This document shows positions 9,041 through 17,459 of a stretch of 64,000 bases of DNA, one piece after another (position 1 is the stretch's first letter; each line of letters starts with the position of its first letter). The stretch spans positions 372,001 through 436,000 of the forward strand of contig NZ_RSAA01000001.1 in the NCBI RefSeq assembly GCF_003931915.1. Direction: 5' to 3'. Source of the DNA: Saccharopolyspora rhizosphaerae (lineage in GTDB: Bacteria; Actinomycetota; Actinomycetes; Mycobacteriales; Pseudonocardiaceae). The translations under genes and the position numbers were made by a program. The notes beneath the pieces are model-generated. The model had not been told where the DNA came from and made no database searches. It saw only the letters and a program-made list of their open reading frames with translations.

Positions 9041-9805
9041 TCAGAGCCGGGTGAGGACGCGGGCTCCCTCGGACGTGATCGCGATCGTGTGCTCCGAGTG
9101 GGCGGTGTTCGAACCGTCCGCCGAGCGCAGGGTCCAGCCGTCCGGATCGGTGTAGATGCGAGCGGTGCTGCGCGCGAACCAGGGCTCGATGGCGATCGTG
9201 AGTCCCGGCTGCAGCTTGAGCCCTCGTCCCGGTTTGCCGCGGTTGGAGATGTGCGGGGCCTCGTGCATGGTCCGCCCGAGCCCGTGCCCGCCGAACTCGG
9301 TGTTGACCGGGTAGCCGTAGTCGTTGGCCACGGCCTCGATCGCCGCCGAGATGTCACCGATCCGGTTGCCGGGCCTGGCGACGTCGATCGCCGCCTCCAG
9401 CGCCTCCTCGGTGGAGCGCACGAGCCGGTGGTCCTCGGGGTCCCCGGTGCCGACGACGACCGTGCGGGCGGCGTCGGCGACCCAGCCGTCGATGCTGACC
9501 GCGAAGTCGGCGGTGAGCACGTCCCCTTCGCGGAGCACGTAGTCGTGCGGGAGACCGTGCAGCACGGCGTCGTTGACCGACAGGCAGATGACGTTGCGGA
9601 ACGGGCCTTCGCCGAACGCCGGCGCGTAGTCCCAGTAGCAGGACTTCGCGCCGCGCTCCTCGATCCGGCGGCGGACGTGGTGCTCGAGGTCCACCAAGTT
9701 GACACCCGCCTCGGCCCGCTCGCCGACCTCGGCGAGGATCTCGGCGACGAAGGTGCCGGTGACGGCCATCTTGTCGATCTCGGCCGGCGTCTTCAGCTCG
9801 ATCAC
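9041..9805 (-). CDS. map: Type I methionine aminopeptidase
   Basis: Removes the N-terminal Met from new proteins, using two metal ions. All five metal ligands can be placed: Asp in LTADFAVS, Asp in GWVADAART, His in GHGLGRTMHEAPHI, Glu in AIEPWF and Glu in HSEHTIAI. The GTG at 9805 gives a family-typical start (IELKTPAEIDKM) and sits 5 bp after GGGAG; a GTG at 9811 would overlap that site. Length is 254 aa, with no N-terminal zinc-finger extension. It is divergent from the small XRE gene at 9893, and two identical-type operators lie between them. This copy is probably a regulated, secondary enzyme, since the housekeeping map is normally with secY/adk. Confidence 0.93.
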   Translation of the reverse strand: MIELKTPAEIDKMAVTGTFVAEILAEVGERAEAGVNLVDLEHHVRRRIEERGAKSCYWDYAPAFGEGPFRNVICLSVNDAVLHGLPHDYVLREGDVLTADFAVSIDGWVADAARTVVVGTGDPEDHRLVRSTEEALEAAIDVARPGNRIGDISAAIEAVANDYGYPVNTEFGGHGLGRTMHEAPHISNRGKPGRGLKLQPGLTIAIEPWFARSTARIYTDPDGWTLRSADGSNTAHSEHTIAITSEGARVLTRL

Positions 9806-9833
9806 GCGCACTCCCACGACCTCACAACACGAC

Positions 9834-9847
9834 GGTATTTTCATACC
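9834..9847. promoter_or_regulatory. XRE operator copy 1
   Basis: GGTATTTTCATACC, a perfect inverted repeat with arms GGTAT and ATACC and a 4-base centre. It lies 28 bp upstream of the map start. The same arms recur 28 bp further on. This spacing puts both sites on nearly the same face of the helix in the divergent promoter. Confidence 0.75.
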
Positions 9848-9861
9848 ACGCTACGCTTGCC

Positions 9862-9875
9862 GGTATTGAAATACC
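9862..9875. promoter_or_regulatory. XRE operator copy 2
   Basis: GGTATTGAAATACC, again arms GGTAT/ATACC around 4 bases. It ends 17 bp before the XRE start. A -10-like TAGCCT at 9879-9884 just after it would make the XRE transcript nearly leaderless, which fits the lack of a ribosome site. It suggests autoregulation. Confidence 0.75.
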
Positions 9876-9892
9876 ACCGTAGCCTTCCCCAC

Positions 9893-10159
9893 GTGGTGCG
9901 CCTTCCCCTCACCCCCGAGCAGGTCGAGTCCGGTGCGCGCGTCGGCAAGCTGCTGCGGGACGCGCGAGCGGGACGCGATCCGGTGGAGATCGCCCGAGCG
10001 GCGGGGATCTCCCCGGAGACGCTGCGCAAGATCGAGTCCGGCCGGCTGCCGACTCCGGCGTTCGGCACCGTGGTGGGCCTGTGCGATGCCCTGGACCTCC
10101 CGGTGCACGAGGTCGCCGAGGCGTGGCGCGGCGGAACGAGCCTGCGCAGCGCTTCCTGA
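9893..10159 (+). CDS. Small XRE-family regulator divergent from map
   Basis: An 88-aa, single-domain Cro/CI-type helix-turn-helix protein. The recognition region is EIARAAGISPETLRKIESGR, followed by TVVGLCDALDLPVHEVAEAW, which is typical of the XRE fold. There is no effector domain. The GTG at 9893 is used; the next GTG at 9896 is equally possible. Twin GGTATnnnnATACC sites in the shared promoter are the likely binding sites, controlling itself and map. It ends 2 bp before the end of the opposite-strand fusion gene. Confidence 0.85.
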   Translation: MVRLPLTPEQVESGARVGKLLRDARAGRDPVEIARAAGISPETLRKIESGRLPTPAFGTVVGLCDALDLPVHEVAEAWRGGTSLRSAS

Positions 10160-10161
10160 CC

Positions 10162-11793
10162 TCAGCGCAACCGGCGCGCTTTGAGCACCACGTCGTGCGG
10201 GTGGCCCTGCTTGCCCTCGCCGGTGCGCGGGCGGACCTCGTCGAGCTCGACCTCCCAGTCGTCGTCGAGCAGGGCGGCGAGGTCGCCGGGCTGGACGTAC
10301 TCGGCGGGGTCGAACTCGGTGTCCGGCGGGAAACCGGCCGGATCGTGCCCGACGTAGAGCACCGTGCCGCCCGGGACCACCGCGTCCAGCAGCGCGCGCA
10401 GCGGCCCGTCGCCGCGGTCCTTCTCCAGCGCGAAGTACTGGGCTGAGACCAGGTCGAACGAGCGTGCAGGCGGGCGTTCGACGGCGAGGTCGGCACGCGC
10501 CCAGGCGATGTTGGCGGCGACCTCGGCAGCGGCCTCGGCGGCGATCTTCGCCGCGCGCTCCACCGCCACCTTCGAGATGTCGATGGCGGTGACCTGCCAC
10601 CCCTGCCGGGCCAACCAGATCGCGTCACCGCCCTCACCGCAGCCGACGTCGAGGGCCTGTCCGGGGGGCGTCCCGGCGACCTCGGCGACGAGGACGTCGT
10701 TGGGGTCATCGCTGAACAACCGCTCCTGCCCCCGGTACCGCTCGTCCCACTCCTCCGCGCTCATCTGCGACTCCTCCTCGGTGTGCACGCCGTGGCGCCG
10801 GTTCCCCACCGCGACCTCGCAGGGACGAGTCTCCGCCTCCGGCGAGAAGGGCGCGTGGGCGACGGCGTGCGCCGTCTCCTCCTCGACCAGGTCCGCGTTG
10901 ATCATCCCGCCGGCCGTGGCCCCGGACGCAGCAGCGACGACGACGGTGGCGCGCAGATCGGTCGTGTTGCCCGCGACCCACACGCCGGGCACCGCGGTGC
11001 GGCCGTGCTCGTCGGCGGGGATGTGCTCGCCTCCGCTGGGGTGCGCGGCGGTCTCGAGCCCGAGCTCTGCGGCGAGCTCCGCGCGGGCGACCACGCGGGG
11101 CGCCACCGCCACGGCGCGCAGCGGCTGGACCCGCCCGTCCGCGAGCCGGACGCCGGTGAGCTCGTCATCCACGACCTCCAGCCCCTCGACCCGCTCCGGC
11201 ACGACGTCGATCCCGCGCGCGGCCAGCTTCGCGGCCTCGTCGCCGGTGGGCGGTTCGGACCCGTTGAGCAGCAGGGATGTTCGGTCGCTCCACTGCCGGA
11301 ACAGCAGCGCCTGGTGCACGCTCATCGGACCTGCGGCGAGCACGCCGATCGGCTCGTCGCGGAACTCCCAGCCGTGGCAGTAGGGGCAGTGCAGGACATC
11401 ACGGCCCCAACGCTCGGCGACGCCCGCCACGTCGGGCAGCTCGTCCCGCAGGCCCGTCGCCAGCAGCAGACGCCGTGCGGTCACCTGCCGGCCGTCGGCC
11501 AGCTCCACCGCGAAGCCCGAACCCGCCCGCGACGCCGAAACCACTTCTCCGGCAACGATCTCCACCCCGTACTGGGCCACTTCGCGGCGACCGGCCTCCA
11601 GCAGGTCGCCGGGCGTGGCGCCGTCGCGGGAGAGGAACCCGTGCACGTGTTCGGCGGGTGCGTTGCGCGGCTCCCCGCTGTCGACCACGAGAACCTCGCG
11701 ACGCGCTCGCCCGAGCATCAACGCGGCGTTGAGCCCCGCCGCACCACCGCCCACGACCACCACGTCATACCTGGTCACGCCCTGTTCTGACAT
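10162..11793 (-). CDS. Bifunctional FAD/NAD(P) oxidoreductase - SAM methyltransferase fusion
   Basis: A single 543-aa frame joins two enzymes. Residues about 1-310 form a thioredoxin-reductase-like flavoprotein: FAD motif VVVGGGAAGLNAA, NAD(P)-domain start, redox pair HCPYCHGWE and the C-terminal FAD motif VPGVWVAGNTTD. Residues about 345-543 form a class I methyltransferase with SAM motif ALDVGCGEGGDAIWLA. No stop separates them. The second part has its own ATG at 10764 with a GAGGAGGAGT site, so a separate methyltransferase could also be made by internal initiation. The ATG at 11793 follows GGAGGTGG. Fusions of this kind are known in actinobacteria; substrates are unknown. The CPYC pair and lack of a thioredoxin gene make a role other than thioredoxin reduction likely. 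Confidence 0.88.
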   Translation of the reverse strand: MSEQGVTRYDVVVVGGGAAGLNAALMLGRARREVLVVDSGEPRNAPAEHVHGFLSRDGATPGDLLEAGRREVAQYGVEIVAGEVVSASRAGSGFAVELADGRQVTARRLLLATGLRDELPDVAGVAERWGRDVLHCPYCHGWEFRDEPIGVLAAGPMSVHQALLFRQWSDRTSLLLNGSEPPTGDEAAKLAARGIDVVPERVEGLEVVDDELTGVRLADGRVQPLRAVAVAPRVVARAELAAELGLETAAHPSGGEHIPADEHGRTAVPGVWVAGNTTDLRATVVVAAASGATAGGMINADLVEEETAHAVAHAPFSPEAETRPCEVAVGNRRHGVHTEEESQMSAEEWDERYRGQERLFSDDPNDVLVAEVAGTPPGQALDVGCGEGGDAIWLARQGWQVTAIDISKVAVERAAKIAAEAAAEVAANIAWARADLAVERPPARSFDLVSAQYFALEKDRGDGPLRALLDAVVPGGTVLYVGHDPAGFPPDTEFDPAEYVQPGDLAALLDDDWEVELDEVRPRTGEGKQGHPHDVVLKARRLR

Positions 11794-11799
11794 CACTGA

Positions 11800-12123
11800 C
11801 CACCTCCAGGGGCCACCATGCCGAGACCGCCACCATCCCAGCAAGGTTCTTTGCCAGTCCGGCAAAGTGACTCCCCGCCCCTCCGGACGCCCGGATCCGT
11901 GGTGGAGGCCCCTGGGTTCGATCAAGGACGTGCCAGCGCTCTCGTCGGGCACCGCTACGTGGACCGCCTCCGCGCTGCCAGCGCCCGCTGTTGCTGACCA
12001 CTCACCGCCGCACCACCCGGAGGTGGCGCTCGTCCTACTCCCCCTCTGATCGCTGCGTCCGCTCCGTGGCGCCCACCACCGTTCCGGTTCCCCCGAGAAC
12101 GCTGCACTCCCCGCACCGCAGCG
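11800..12123. other. Intergenic stretch, no gene seen
   Basis: The 324 bp between the fusion gene start and the solute-binding relic hold no frame that resembles a protein on either strand and no clear repeat. A short GCCAGTCCGGCAAAGT segment near 11854 looks like a small imperfect dyad (TTTGCC/GGCAAA) and could belong to the fusion gene promoter. Confidence 0.4.
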
Positions 12124-12144
12124 CCCAGGAGGCGCTGCGACTTC

Positions 12145-12574
12145 GTGCGCCTCGGCCTGTCCGCACTTCCCGCCACCACCGTCCTCAGCGGATGCACCGC
12201 CACCTCCGCTGCACCCGGAGCGGAGGCGGAAGCCGTTCGCCACCGAGGGTGGTCTGGTCAGATGACCTTCCCCGAGCTCGCCGATGACCTCGGACTGCTC
12301 GGCCACGTGCGCCTGAGGTGGAGCGACACCCCCACGAGCGGGACGCAGGACATCCAGGCCGCAGTCACCGATGACATCGGCGGGCGCCTTCACCGGTGCC
12401 CTCCTGCGTTTGGTCGCCGCGGGCGCGCCGGTCGCGGCGGTGGTGTCCTGGTGCGACTCGGACGCGCTGGGCAACGCCGGGCTCTCCCCCACCACCAGGA
12501 CGTCTACCGGGACCTACTTGCGCCGCAACGGGTTGGCCGATGCTGAGACCAGCCAGTGGTGGTGCCGCCAGTGA
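12145..12574 (+). pseudogene. ABC transporter solute-binding lipoprotein, N-terminal fragment (NMT1/SsuA-like)
   Basis: Starting near GTG 12145 is a lipoprotein-type leader with LSGCTA. It is followed by GLLGHVRLRW...SGTQDIQAAVTDD, which resembles the opening of nitrate/sulfonate/taurine-type binding proteins. Near 12375 the frame breaks; the neighbouring frame continues GAFTGALLRLVAAGAPVAAVVSW, the next block of the same family. One extra G in ggcggg would explain the shift. The sequence stops resembling the family after about 12520 and no permease or ATPase gene follows. This is a truncated, dead gene, not merely a frameshifted one. Confidence 0.6.
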
Positions 12575-12703
12575 GCTCGGAGCAGGCGCGGTGGAACCCG
12601 GGCCGGCGACGCCTCCGCCCCTCCCCGCTCCCGCCTGACACGCCGGTCTGCGTGCGCCTTGCGCGGGCCCAGCATGACTTGGGCGGTGGCTGCTGGTGAG
12701 CGC

Positions 12704-13105
12704 TCAGCGCGGTGGGGAGAAGAACTCCAGCTGGATGTTGTCGGGGTCGCGGAACTGCACTCCGGAGCCGTAGTGGGCGTCGACGATGCCGCCGTGCTGG
12801 ATGTCGAGGTCGTCGAGCCGGTGGCACCAGCTCTCCAGTTCGGTCCGGTCGCGGCAGGTGAAGGACACGTGGTCCAGGCCGGGCCGGTGTTCGTCGAACG
12901 CGACGGGCCGAGCGCGTCCGGGATGCGCGTGCAGCCCGAACAGCTGTCCGTTGGCCAGCGCGAACAGCGTGTGGTGGAAGCCGCCGCTGGTCTCGTCCTC
13001 GTCGAGCACCGGTTCGGACGCGAGCAGTGCCCGGTACCAACGGGTGCTGCGCTGCAGGTCGGACACGGTGATCGCCACGTGCGCGATGGGTGGGAACTCG
13101 GCCAT
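12704..13105 (-). CDS. VOC (glyoxalase/bleomycin resistance fold) protein
   Basis: A 133-aa vicinal-oxygen-chelate protein with two beta-alpha-beta-beta-beta units. Candidate metal ligands are His in IAHVAITV, His in GLDHVSFTC and Glu near the end in IQLEFFSP. FRDPDNIQLEFF is the usual family ending. The ATG at 13105 follows CGAGGAGG. It could be a lyase, dioxygenase or antibiotic-binding protein; sequence alone does not decide. It stands alone on the minus strand. Confidence 0.82.
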   Translation of the reverse strand: MAEFPPIAHVAITVSDLQRSTRWYRALLASEPVLDEDETSGGFHHTLFALANGQLFGLHAHPGRARPVAFDEHRPGLDHVSFTCRDRTELESWCHRLDDLDIQHGGIVDAHYGSGVQFRDPDNIQLEFFSPPR

Positions 13106-13320
13106 GCCAGCCTCCTCGGGACCTGCGCTGGGAGCCCGCCCGGCGCGTCACACTCATGGTGCACACAGCCCGACGCCCGCGGAACCTCCGCCCGTTCGCG
13201 TCGCCACCGCCGACCAGCGATGGCGGGTTCCCCCGGGCTCGCTCGGAGCCCGGAGCCAGGCGGTGCGCAAACCCCGGTGTTCGAACAAGCAGCTGCACAC
13301 CCGCTCGGGCACGCCGGTTC

Positions 13321-13812
13321 CTACTCCGGGAGCTTGTACGGGTCCGCCTCCGGATTGGTGTAGAGGCTGCCCGGTCCGTCGTCGTAGGGCGTGTTCGCGC
13401 TCGCACAACCGTCGAGGACCGTCAGCTCTCCGGACTGGCACCGCTCGGTGAAGCGCTGCTCCTCTCCACCGGACGTCTGCCCCGACTCGTACCCACCGTC
13501 GGTCGAGCCTTCTTGCTCACCTTCGTACGGGGTGGGCTCTCCGTCCGACGAGTTCCCGGTGCTCTCGGTGTCCTCGAACTCGGACACCACACCGCACTGC
13601 GCCTTGGTCGTGTCGTCCATGTCCGCCGGGTCGAGGCCGCAGTTGTCACGCAGTGCCGGCTCCTCCACCGGAGGTGGTGGAACCGGCAGAGCTGGCGCAG
13701 GGACGTACGCCGTCGGCGGCGCCGGAGCCTGAGCCGGCTCAGCAGCGGTCACACACCCTCCTGCGAGTGCGAACGTGCCGAGGACGAGTCCGGTGAGAAG
13801 CGTGGTCCGCAT
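13321..13812 (-). CDS. Putative secreted lipoprotein, unknown function
   Basis: A 163-aa protein not recognised as a family. The start (ATG 13812, with GAAGGGG upstream) is followed by a signal sequence, TTLLTGLVLGTFALAGGC, with a lipobox-like AGGC at about residue 20. A proline-rich linker (PAPPTAYVPAPALPVPPPP) then leads to an acidic Gly/Ser/Glu-rich stretch. Four Cys remain in the mature part (RDNCGLD, AQCGVV, ERCQSG, DGCASA), which suggests disulfides outside the cell. The gene is monocistronic. Confidence 0.65.
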   Translation of the reverse strand: MRTTLLTGLVLGTFALAGGCVTAAEPAQAPAPPTAYVPAPALPVPPPPVEEPALRDNCGLDPADMDDTTKAQCGVVSEFEDTESTGNSSDGEPTPYEGEQEGSTDGGYESGQTSGGEEQRFTERCQSGELTVLDGCASANTPYDDGPGSLYTNPEADPYKLPE

Positions 13813-14041
13813 CGGTGCCCCTTCAGTGAGTCCTTCACACCGCACGCCAGTGAACGCTGAAGAAGCCACTCAACCCCGGGCCGGAAGTCCCACGGGATTT
13901 CGCCAGGACTTCACCGCGAACCCGAGTCGCACACCCGAGCGTCGCGCCTCCGACTGCCGTGCACCGAGGTGCGTCGACGCGGGACGACTCACCCCGCCCA
14001 GGCGGACCACCCGACGACTGCCAGCGCCGACCCGCCGGAGG

Positions 14042-14719
14042 TCAGAGGACGTTGAAGCGGGACTGGGTCTTGTCGACTTCGGGGAGGGCTTCGATGACGC
14101 TGCCGAGGTGGGTGCGCGTGGCGGACTCGGCGGCGTCGGCGTCGCCCGCGCAGATGGCCTCGATGATGGCCAGGTGCTGCGGCAGCGAGATCGTGGGACG
14201 GCCCGGGTGCATGGCCAGGCGGAACTGGTGGCGGACGTTCTGGCCGCGCAGCCGTCCCAGCACGTCGCAGGCGGTCTCCTGGCCGCTGGTCCGCAGGACC
14301 AGGTCGTGCAGGCGCTTGTTGAGGTCGGAGTAGCCGAGGACGTCGCCGGCGGCGACGGCCTGCTGCATCTGCTCGCCGATCTCGCGCAGCTCGCGGTGCT
14401 CGGCCTCGGTGGCGCGCTGGGCCGCGCGCGCGGCGCAGAGCCCTTCGACGACCATCCGCACCTCGGTGATCTCGATGGCTTCCTGCAGCGACACCGCGCG
14501 CACCCGCGCGCCCCGGTTCTGGATGCGCTCGACCAAGCCCTCAGTGGTCAGCTGCACCAGCGCGTTGCGCACGGCAGCTCGGCTGACCCCGAACTGCTCG
14601 GAGAGCTCGGCCTCGACGAGCCGCTGGTTCGGGGCGAAGTCTCCGCTGGTGATCGCCTCGCGGATGGCGTCCACGACCGGTGCGTCCTGGCGGCCGGCGT
14701 CCCGCTTCGCTGTCGTCAC
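14042..14719 (-). CDS. GntR-family regulator, FCD domain
   Basis: A 225-aa repressor-type protein. The N-terminal winged helix-turn-helix spans about residues 15-75 (LVEAELSEQFGVSRAAVRNAL) and the C-terminal all-helical FCD domain binds a small acid ligand, often with metal. FCD His residues are visible in LNKRLHDLVL and LPQHLAIIEA. The GTG at 14719 follows GGGGTAGG. A 27-bp dyad sits 14 bp upstream and is the likely self-operator. The alpha/beta hydrolase gene lies just upstream in the same direction, 98 bp away. Confidence 0.9.
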   Translation of the reverse strand: MTTAKRDAGRQDAPVVDAIREAITSGDFAPNQRLVEAELSEQFGVSRAAVRNALVQLTTEGLVERIQNRGARVRAVSLQEAIEITEVRMVVEGLCAARAAQRATEAEHRELREIGEQMQQAVAAGDVLGYSDLNKRLHDLVLRTSGQETACDVLGRLRGQNVRHQFRLAMHPGRPTISLPQHLAIIEAICAGDADAAESATRTHLGSVIEALPEVDKTQSRFNVL

Positions 14720-14733
14720 TGCGCCTACCCCGA

Positions 14734-14760
14734 GATTGGTGACAATTTTGTGCACCAATC
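14734..14760. promoter_or_regulatory. Probable GntR operator
   Basis: Arms GATTGGTG (14734-14741) and CACCAATC (14753-14760) match perfectly over 8 bp around an AT-rich centre. The site is directly before the GntR start, so autoregulation is likely. It lies after the end of the upstream hydrolase gene and would not control that gene's own promoter. Confidence 0.65.
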
Positions 14761-14817
14761 CTAGCGTGCGGGGCCGCCGCGCCTGCGTCGGCGGAGCTCC
14801 ACGCGGTCGCGACCTGG

Positions 14818-15606
14818 TCATCCGGTGAGGAACTCGGCGACGAGCCGGCTCGCTGCGGGGCGGCCCGCGTGGAAGTAGGCGTGACGGAGACCGGGCAGCA
14901 CGTGCGCGCGGGCGTCGGGGATGCGTGAGGCCAGGAGGTCGGCGTTCTCGGGCGGGGTCATCCGGTCGTCGGCGCCGTGCAGGACGAGGGTGCGCGCGCG
15001 GAGGTCTGCCAGCCGGCCCCAGGCGTCGTGGTCGTTGCTGGCGGCCAGGTGGTGGCGTCGGGCGTGCGGTGGCATGTCCGGGTCGCCGAGCACGGTGCGC
15101 GGACCGTGGTGCTCGGCCAGCCACGCCGGGCTGTACATGAGCTCCAGCAGCGCCTGCTCCGCCGCGCGCCGGTCGGGCTGTGCGAGTGCGCGGCGCACCG
15201 CCGCGTCGCGCTCCACGGCGTGCGGGCCGCCCGGCGAGGTGCAGCCCAGCACCAGTCGCCTGACCCGTGCAGGGTGGTTGATGGCGAGCCACTGGGCCGT
15301 GCGCCCGCCCATGGAGGTGCCGTAGACGTCGGCGGAGTCGATGCCCAAGGCGTCGAGCACCGCGATGACGTCATCGGCGAAACCCGCCGTGGAGCACGGC
15401 TCGTCGGGTTTGCCGCTGGCCCCGGTACCCCGGTAGTCCAGGGTGATCGTGCGGTGGGCGTGCTCGAAGTCCTCGCGGACACCGTCCCACCAGTGGTGGT
15501 TGTTGTCCTGCCCGGCCAGCAGCACCAGCGAGCGCCCCCGGCCGCCGACCTGGAAGGCCAGCTCGGTGCCGTCGGCGGCACGCGTGCGCTCCTGCACTGC
15601 TGGCAT
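14818..15606 (-). CDS. Alpha/beta-fold hydrolase
   Basis: A 262-aa hydrolase. The nucleophile Ser is in VYGTSMGGRTAQW, the acid is probably Asp in LHGADDRMTP and the His is in GLRHAYFHAG. The oxyanion region is LLAGQDNNHHWW, which replaces the common HG motif. The ATG at 15606 is preceded by GGGAGGAA. Similarity to 3-oxoadipate enol-lactonase-type enzymes is general only; no protocatechuate genes are nearby. The GntR gene follows in the same direction and may sense its substrate or product. Confidence 0.85.
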   Translation of the reverse strand: MPAVQERTRAADGTELAFQVGGRGRSLVLLAGQDNNHHWWDGVREDFEHAHRTITLDYRGTGASGKPDEPCSTAGFADDVIAVLDALGIDSADVYGTSMGGRTAQWLAINHPARVRRLVLGCTSPGGPHAVERDAAVRRALAQPDRRAAEQALLELMYSPAWLAEHHGPRTVLGDPDMPPHARRHHLAASNDHDAWGRLADLRARTLVLHGADDRMTPPENADLLASRIPDARAHVLPGLRHAYFHAGRPAASRLVAEFLTG

Positions 15607-15683
15607 GCGTTCCTCCCGGCGGTGATCCTCCGGGAGGAACCCTACGCACGCGCGCTGCCGCCCGGCGCGGTCTGCGCTGCAGC

Positions 15684-16499
15684 TCACCCGCGCTCGTAGG
15701 CCTCCCACCAGGTGAACGACGCGCGGTAGCCCTCCGGCGTGTTGTCCGGCGCATGGCTGGCCAGGCCGTTCTTGCCCGCGTGGTAGTCGGCGACCTGGTC
15801 GGCGGCCTCCCGGTGGGTGTCGGTGTCGCCCACCGCAACAGCGTGGACGTGGTACGGCCAGTCGGCCTGCTCCGGGGTCCGCAGCCAGGCGGCGAAACCG
15901 ACCTCGCGCAACGCCTCCACCGTCTTCCAGCGCTGCTCGGTGCTCAGGTCCTTCACCGAGATGTCGATGGCACCGCCGCCCGCGTGGGTGCACGCGGAGG
16001 CATCGCTGCACCCCTGGTAGGAGCCTTGCGTGACGGTGATCCGCCAGCTGAGCGCGCCGTCGGCCTCCGCGAGCATGTCCGCGGTGCGTTGGTTGACCGG
16101 CTTCCCGGAGTAGGTCGTGCGGTCGCCCACGTCGATCACGCGCTGGACGTCGAAGCGCCCGTCCCCGAGCTTCACCAACGAGCTCGGACCGGGGATGCCG
16201 TTGGCGCCGATGCCGGTGAAGCCGAGGTCCTCCTGCCACTGGGAGTAGGCTTCGACGGTCTCGTCGCCGTACCAGCCGTCCGCCCCGGTCTGGTGGCCCT
16301 TCGCCGACAGGGCCCGTTGCACCTCCTCGACACCGGCATCACCGGGCAGCTTCGTCTGCCCGGTCACCGGCTCCACTTGGGACTGGACGACGACCTCGTC
16401 CATGTTGACCGCCGCCGCTGCCTCGGCCCGGGGTGCGCCGAGGGCACCGGCGCCCACCACGAGCACGAACGGCAGCGCCCCTGCGCGAACAGGCATCAT
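15684..16499 (-). CDS. Secreted peptidoglycan-binding, M15-like peptidase-fold protein
   Basis: A 271-aa exported protein. A signal peptide (ALPFVLVVGAGALGAPRAEA) is followed by a peptidoglycan-binding-like domain (VEEVQRALSAKGHQTGADGWYGDETVEAYSQWQ region). The C-terminal domain shows THAGGGAIDIS, a His-x6-Asp pattern, and later WPYHVHAV, a His-x-His. Together these match the zinc site of M15/hedgehog-type D-Ala endopeptidases. A role in cell-wall trimming outside the cell is the simplest reading, but the surrounding residues are divergent. ATG 16499 or 16496 follow GGAGGAATT. Confidence 0.78.
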   Translation of the reverse strand: MMPVRAGALPFVLVVGAGALGAPRAEAAAAVNMDEVVVQSQVEPVTGQTKLPGDAGVEEVQRALSAKGHQTGADGWYGDETVEAYSQWQEDLGFTGIGANGIPGPSSLVKLGDGRFDVQRVIDVGDRTTYSGKPVNQRTADMLAEADGALSWRITVTQGSYQGCSDASACTHAGGGAIDISVKDLSTEQRWKTVEALREVGFAAWLRTPEQADWPYHVHAVAVGDTDTHREAADQVADYHAGKNGLASHAPDNTPEGYRASFTWWEAYERG

Positions 16500-16662
16500 C
16501 GGAATTCCTCCACCCAGTCGGGAACGCCCCGATCATGCGCCGTCACGAGCCGAGAACCACCACCCCGAGCCGGGTTTCAGGGGTTTCCCTGCTCCAGACG
16601 GCCTGCCGATGTCCGCCACTCGGCCGATCGCCACGGCCGCGGCGAGCCGCTCGGCCCGGCCT

Positions 16663-16846
16663 AGGTGTGGCGCGGTTCTTCCGGGCCGGTGCTCAGACCG
16701 ACGAGCTGACCGAGGCGCGCGAGTCCGGGACGATCCGCCCCGCGGTCGACTCCACCTACCCGCTCGCCGAGTTCGCGGCCGCGCACCGGGCGCTGGAGAA
16801 CGGTGGGGTCCGCGGAAGCTCGTCATCCGGGGTGTGACGACTTCTC
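16663..16846 (+). pseudogene. C-terminal relic of an MDR-type quinone oxidoreductase
   Basis: The plus strand encodes TDELTEARESGTIRPAVDSTYPLAEFAAAH-like sequence, the familiar end of zinc-less medium-chain quinone/alcohol dehydrogenases. After NGGVRG the frame turns to serines, whereas the next frame reads KLVIRGV, the expected ending, so a one-base shift lies near 16809. The upstream two-thirds of such a gene is missing. This is a decayed fragment. Confidence 0.65.
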
Positions 16847-16922
16847 GGCACCGGGGAGCGTTTCCGGGGAGTAGACGGCAAACTGGGCGGCGAGCCGCAC
16901 GGGACTGAGGGGGCCGCGACTC

Positions 16923-17375
16923 ATGAACAGTGCACAACTCGCCGAGATCGTCGCTCGCGACGCCGCCGACGGCGTCGGTCAACACGTGGTCCGCGCGCTG
17001 ATCGTCCGCTCGGGCCGCGCGTTGATGCTGCGTCGACCGGCCCACGAGTTCCGCGGCGGCGTCTGGGAAATGCCCGGCGGCAAGGTCGAACCGCACGACG
17101 GCGACCTGCTGGACGCGCTGCGCCGCGAGGTCCACGAGGAAACCGGGCTGGCCGTCACCGGATTCACCCGCTACCTGGCCGCTTTCGACTACACCAACCG
17201 CAAGGGGCGCTACGTCCGCCAGCACACGTGGGCCGTGACGGTCACCGGCGAACGCGTGCAACTCTCCGAACACGACGCCTACACCTGGACGAACGCCAGC
17301 GACACCCACCCGATCAGCCCGGAAGATCGCGATCTGATCAACCGGCACGCGCTGCGACCACGGGCACTCCCGTAG
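16923..17375 (+). CDS. NUDIX hydrolase
   Basis: A 150-aa protein with a Nudix box MPGGKVEPHDGDLLDALRRE followed by VHEETGL. Compared with the classic GX5EX7REUXEEXGU pattern, there is one extra residue and Asp stands where the first Glu usually sits; the catalytic REVHEETG half is intact. Such enzymes cleave nucleoside diphosphates linked to another group. The C-terminus ends in a His/Arg-rich tail. The P450 gene begins 84 bp downstream on the same strand, so co-transcription is possible. Substrate is unknown; 8-oxo-dGTP-type or NAD-type cannot be separated. Confidence 0.88.
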   Translation: MNSAQLAEIVARDAADGVGQHVVRALIVRSGRALMLRRPAHEFRGGVWEMPGGKVEPHDGDLLDALRREVHEETGLAVTGFTRYLAAFDYTNRKGRYVRQHTWAVTVTGERVQLSEHDAYTWTNASDTHPISPEDRDLINRHALRPRALP

Positions 17376-17459
17376 CGGTCACCCGTTCCGCCGACGACAG
17401 CACGACCCGTTGACCACAGGATGGACTGCACGGCTTCCGCAGTCTCCTGGAGGACGACG

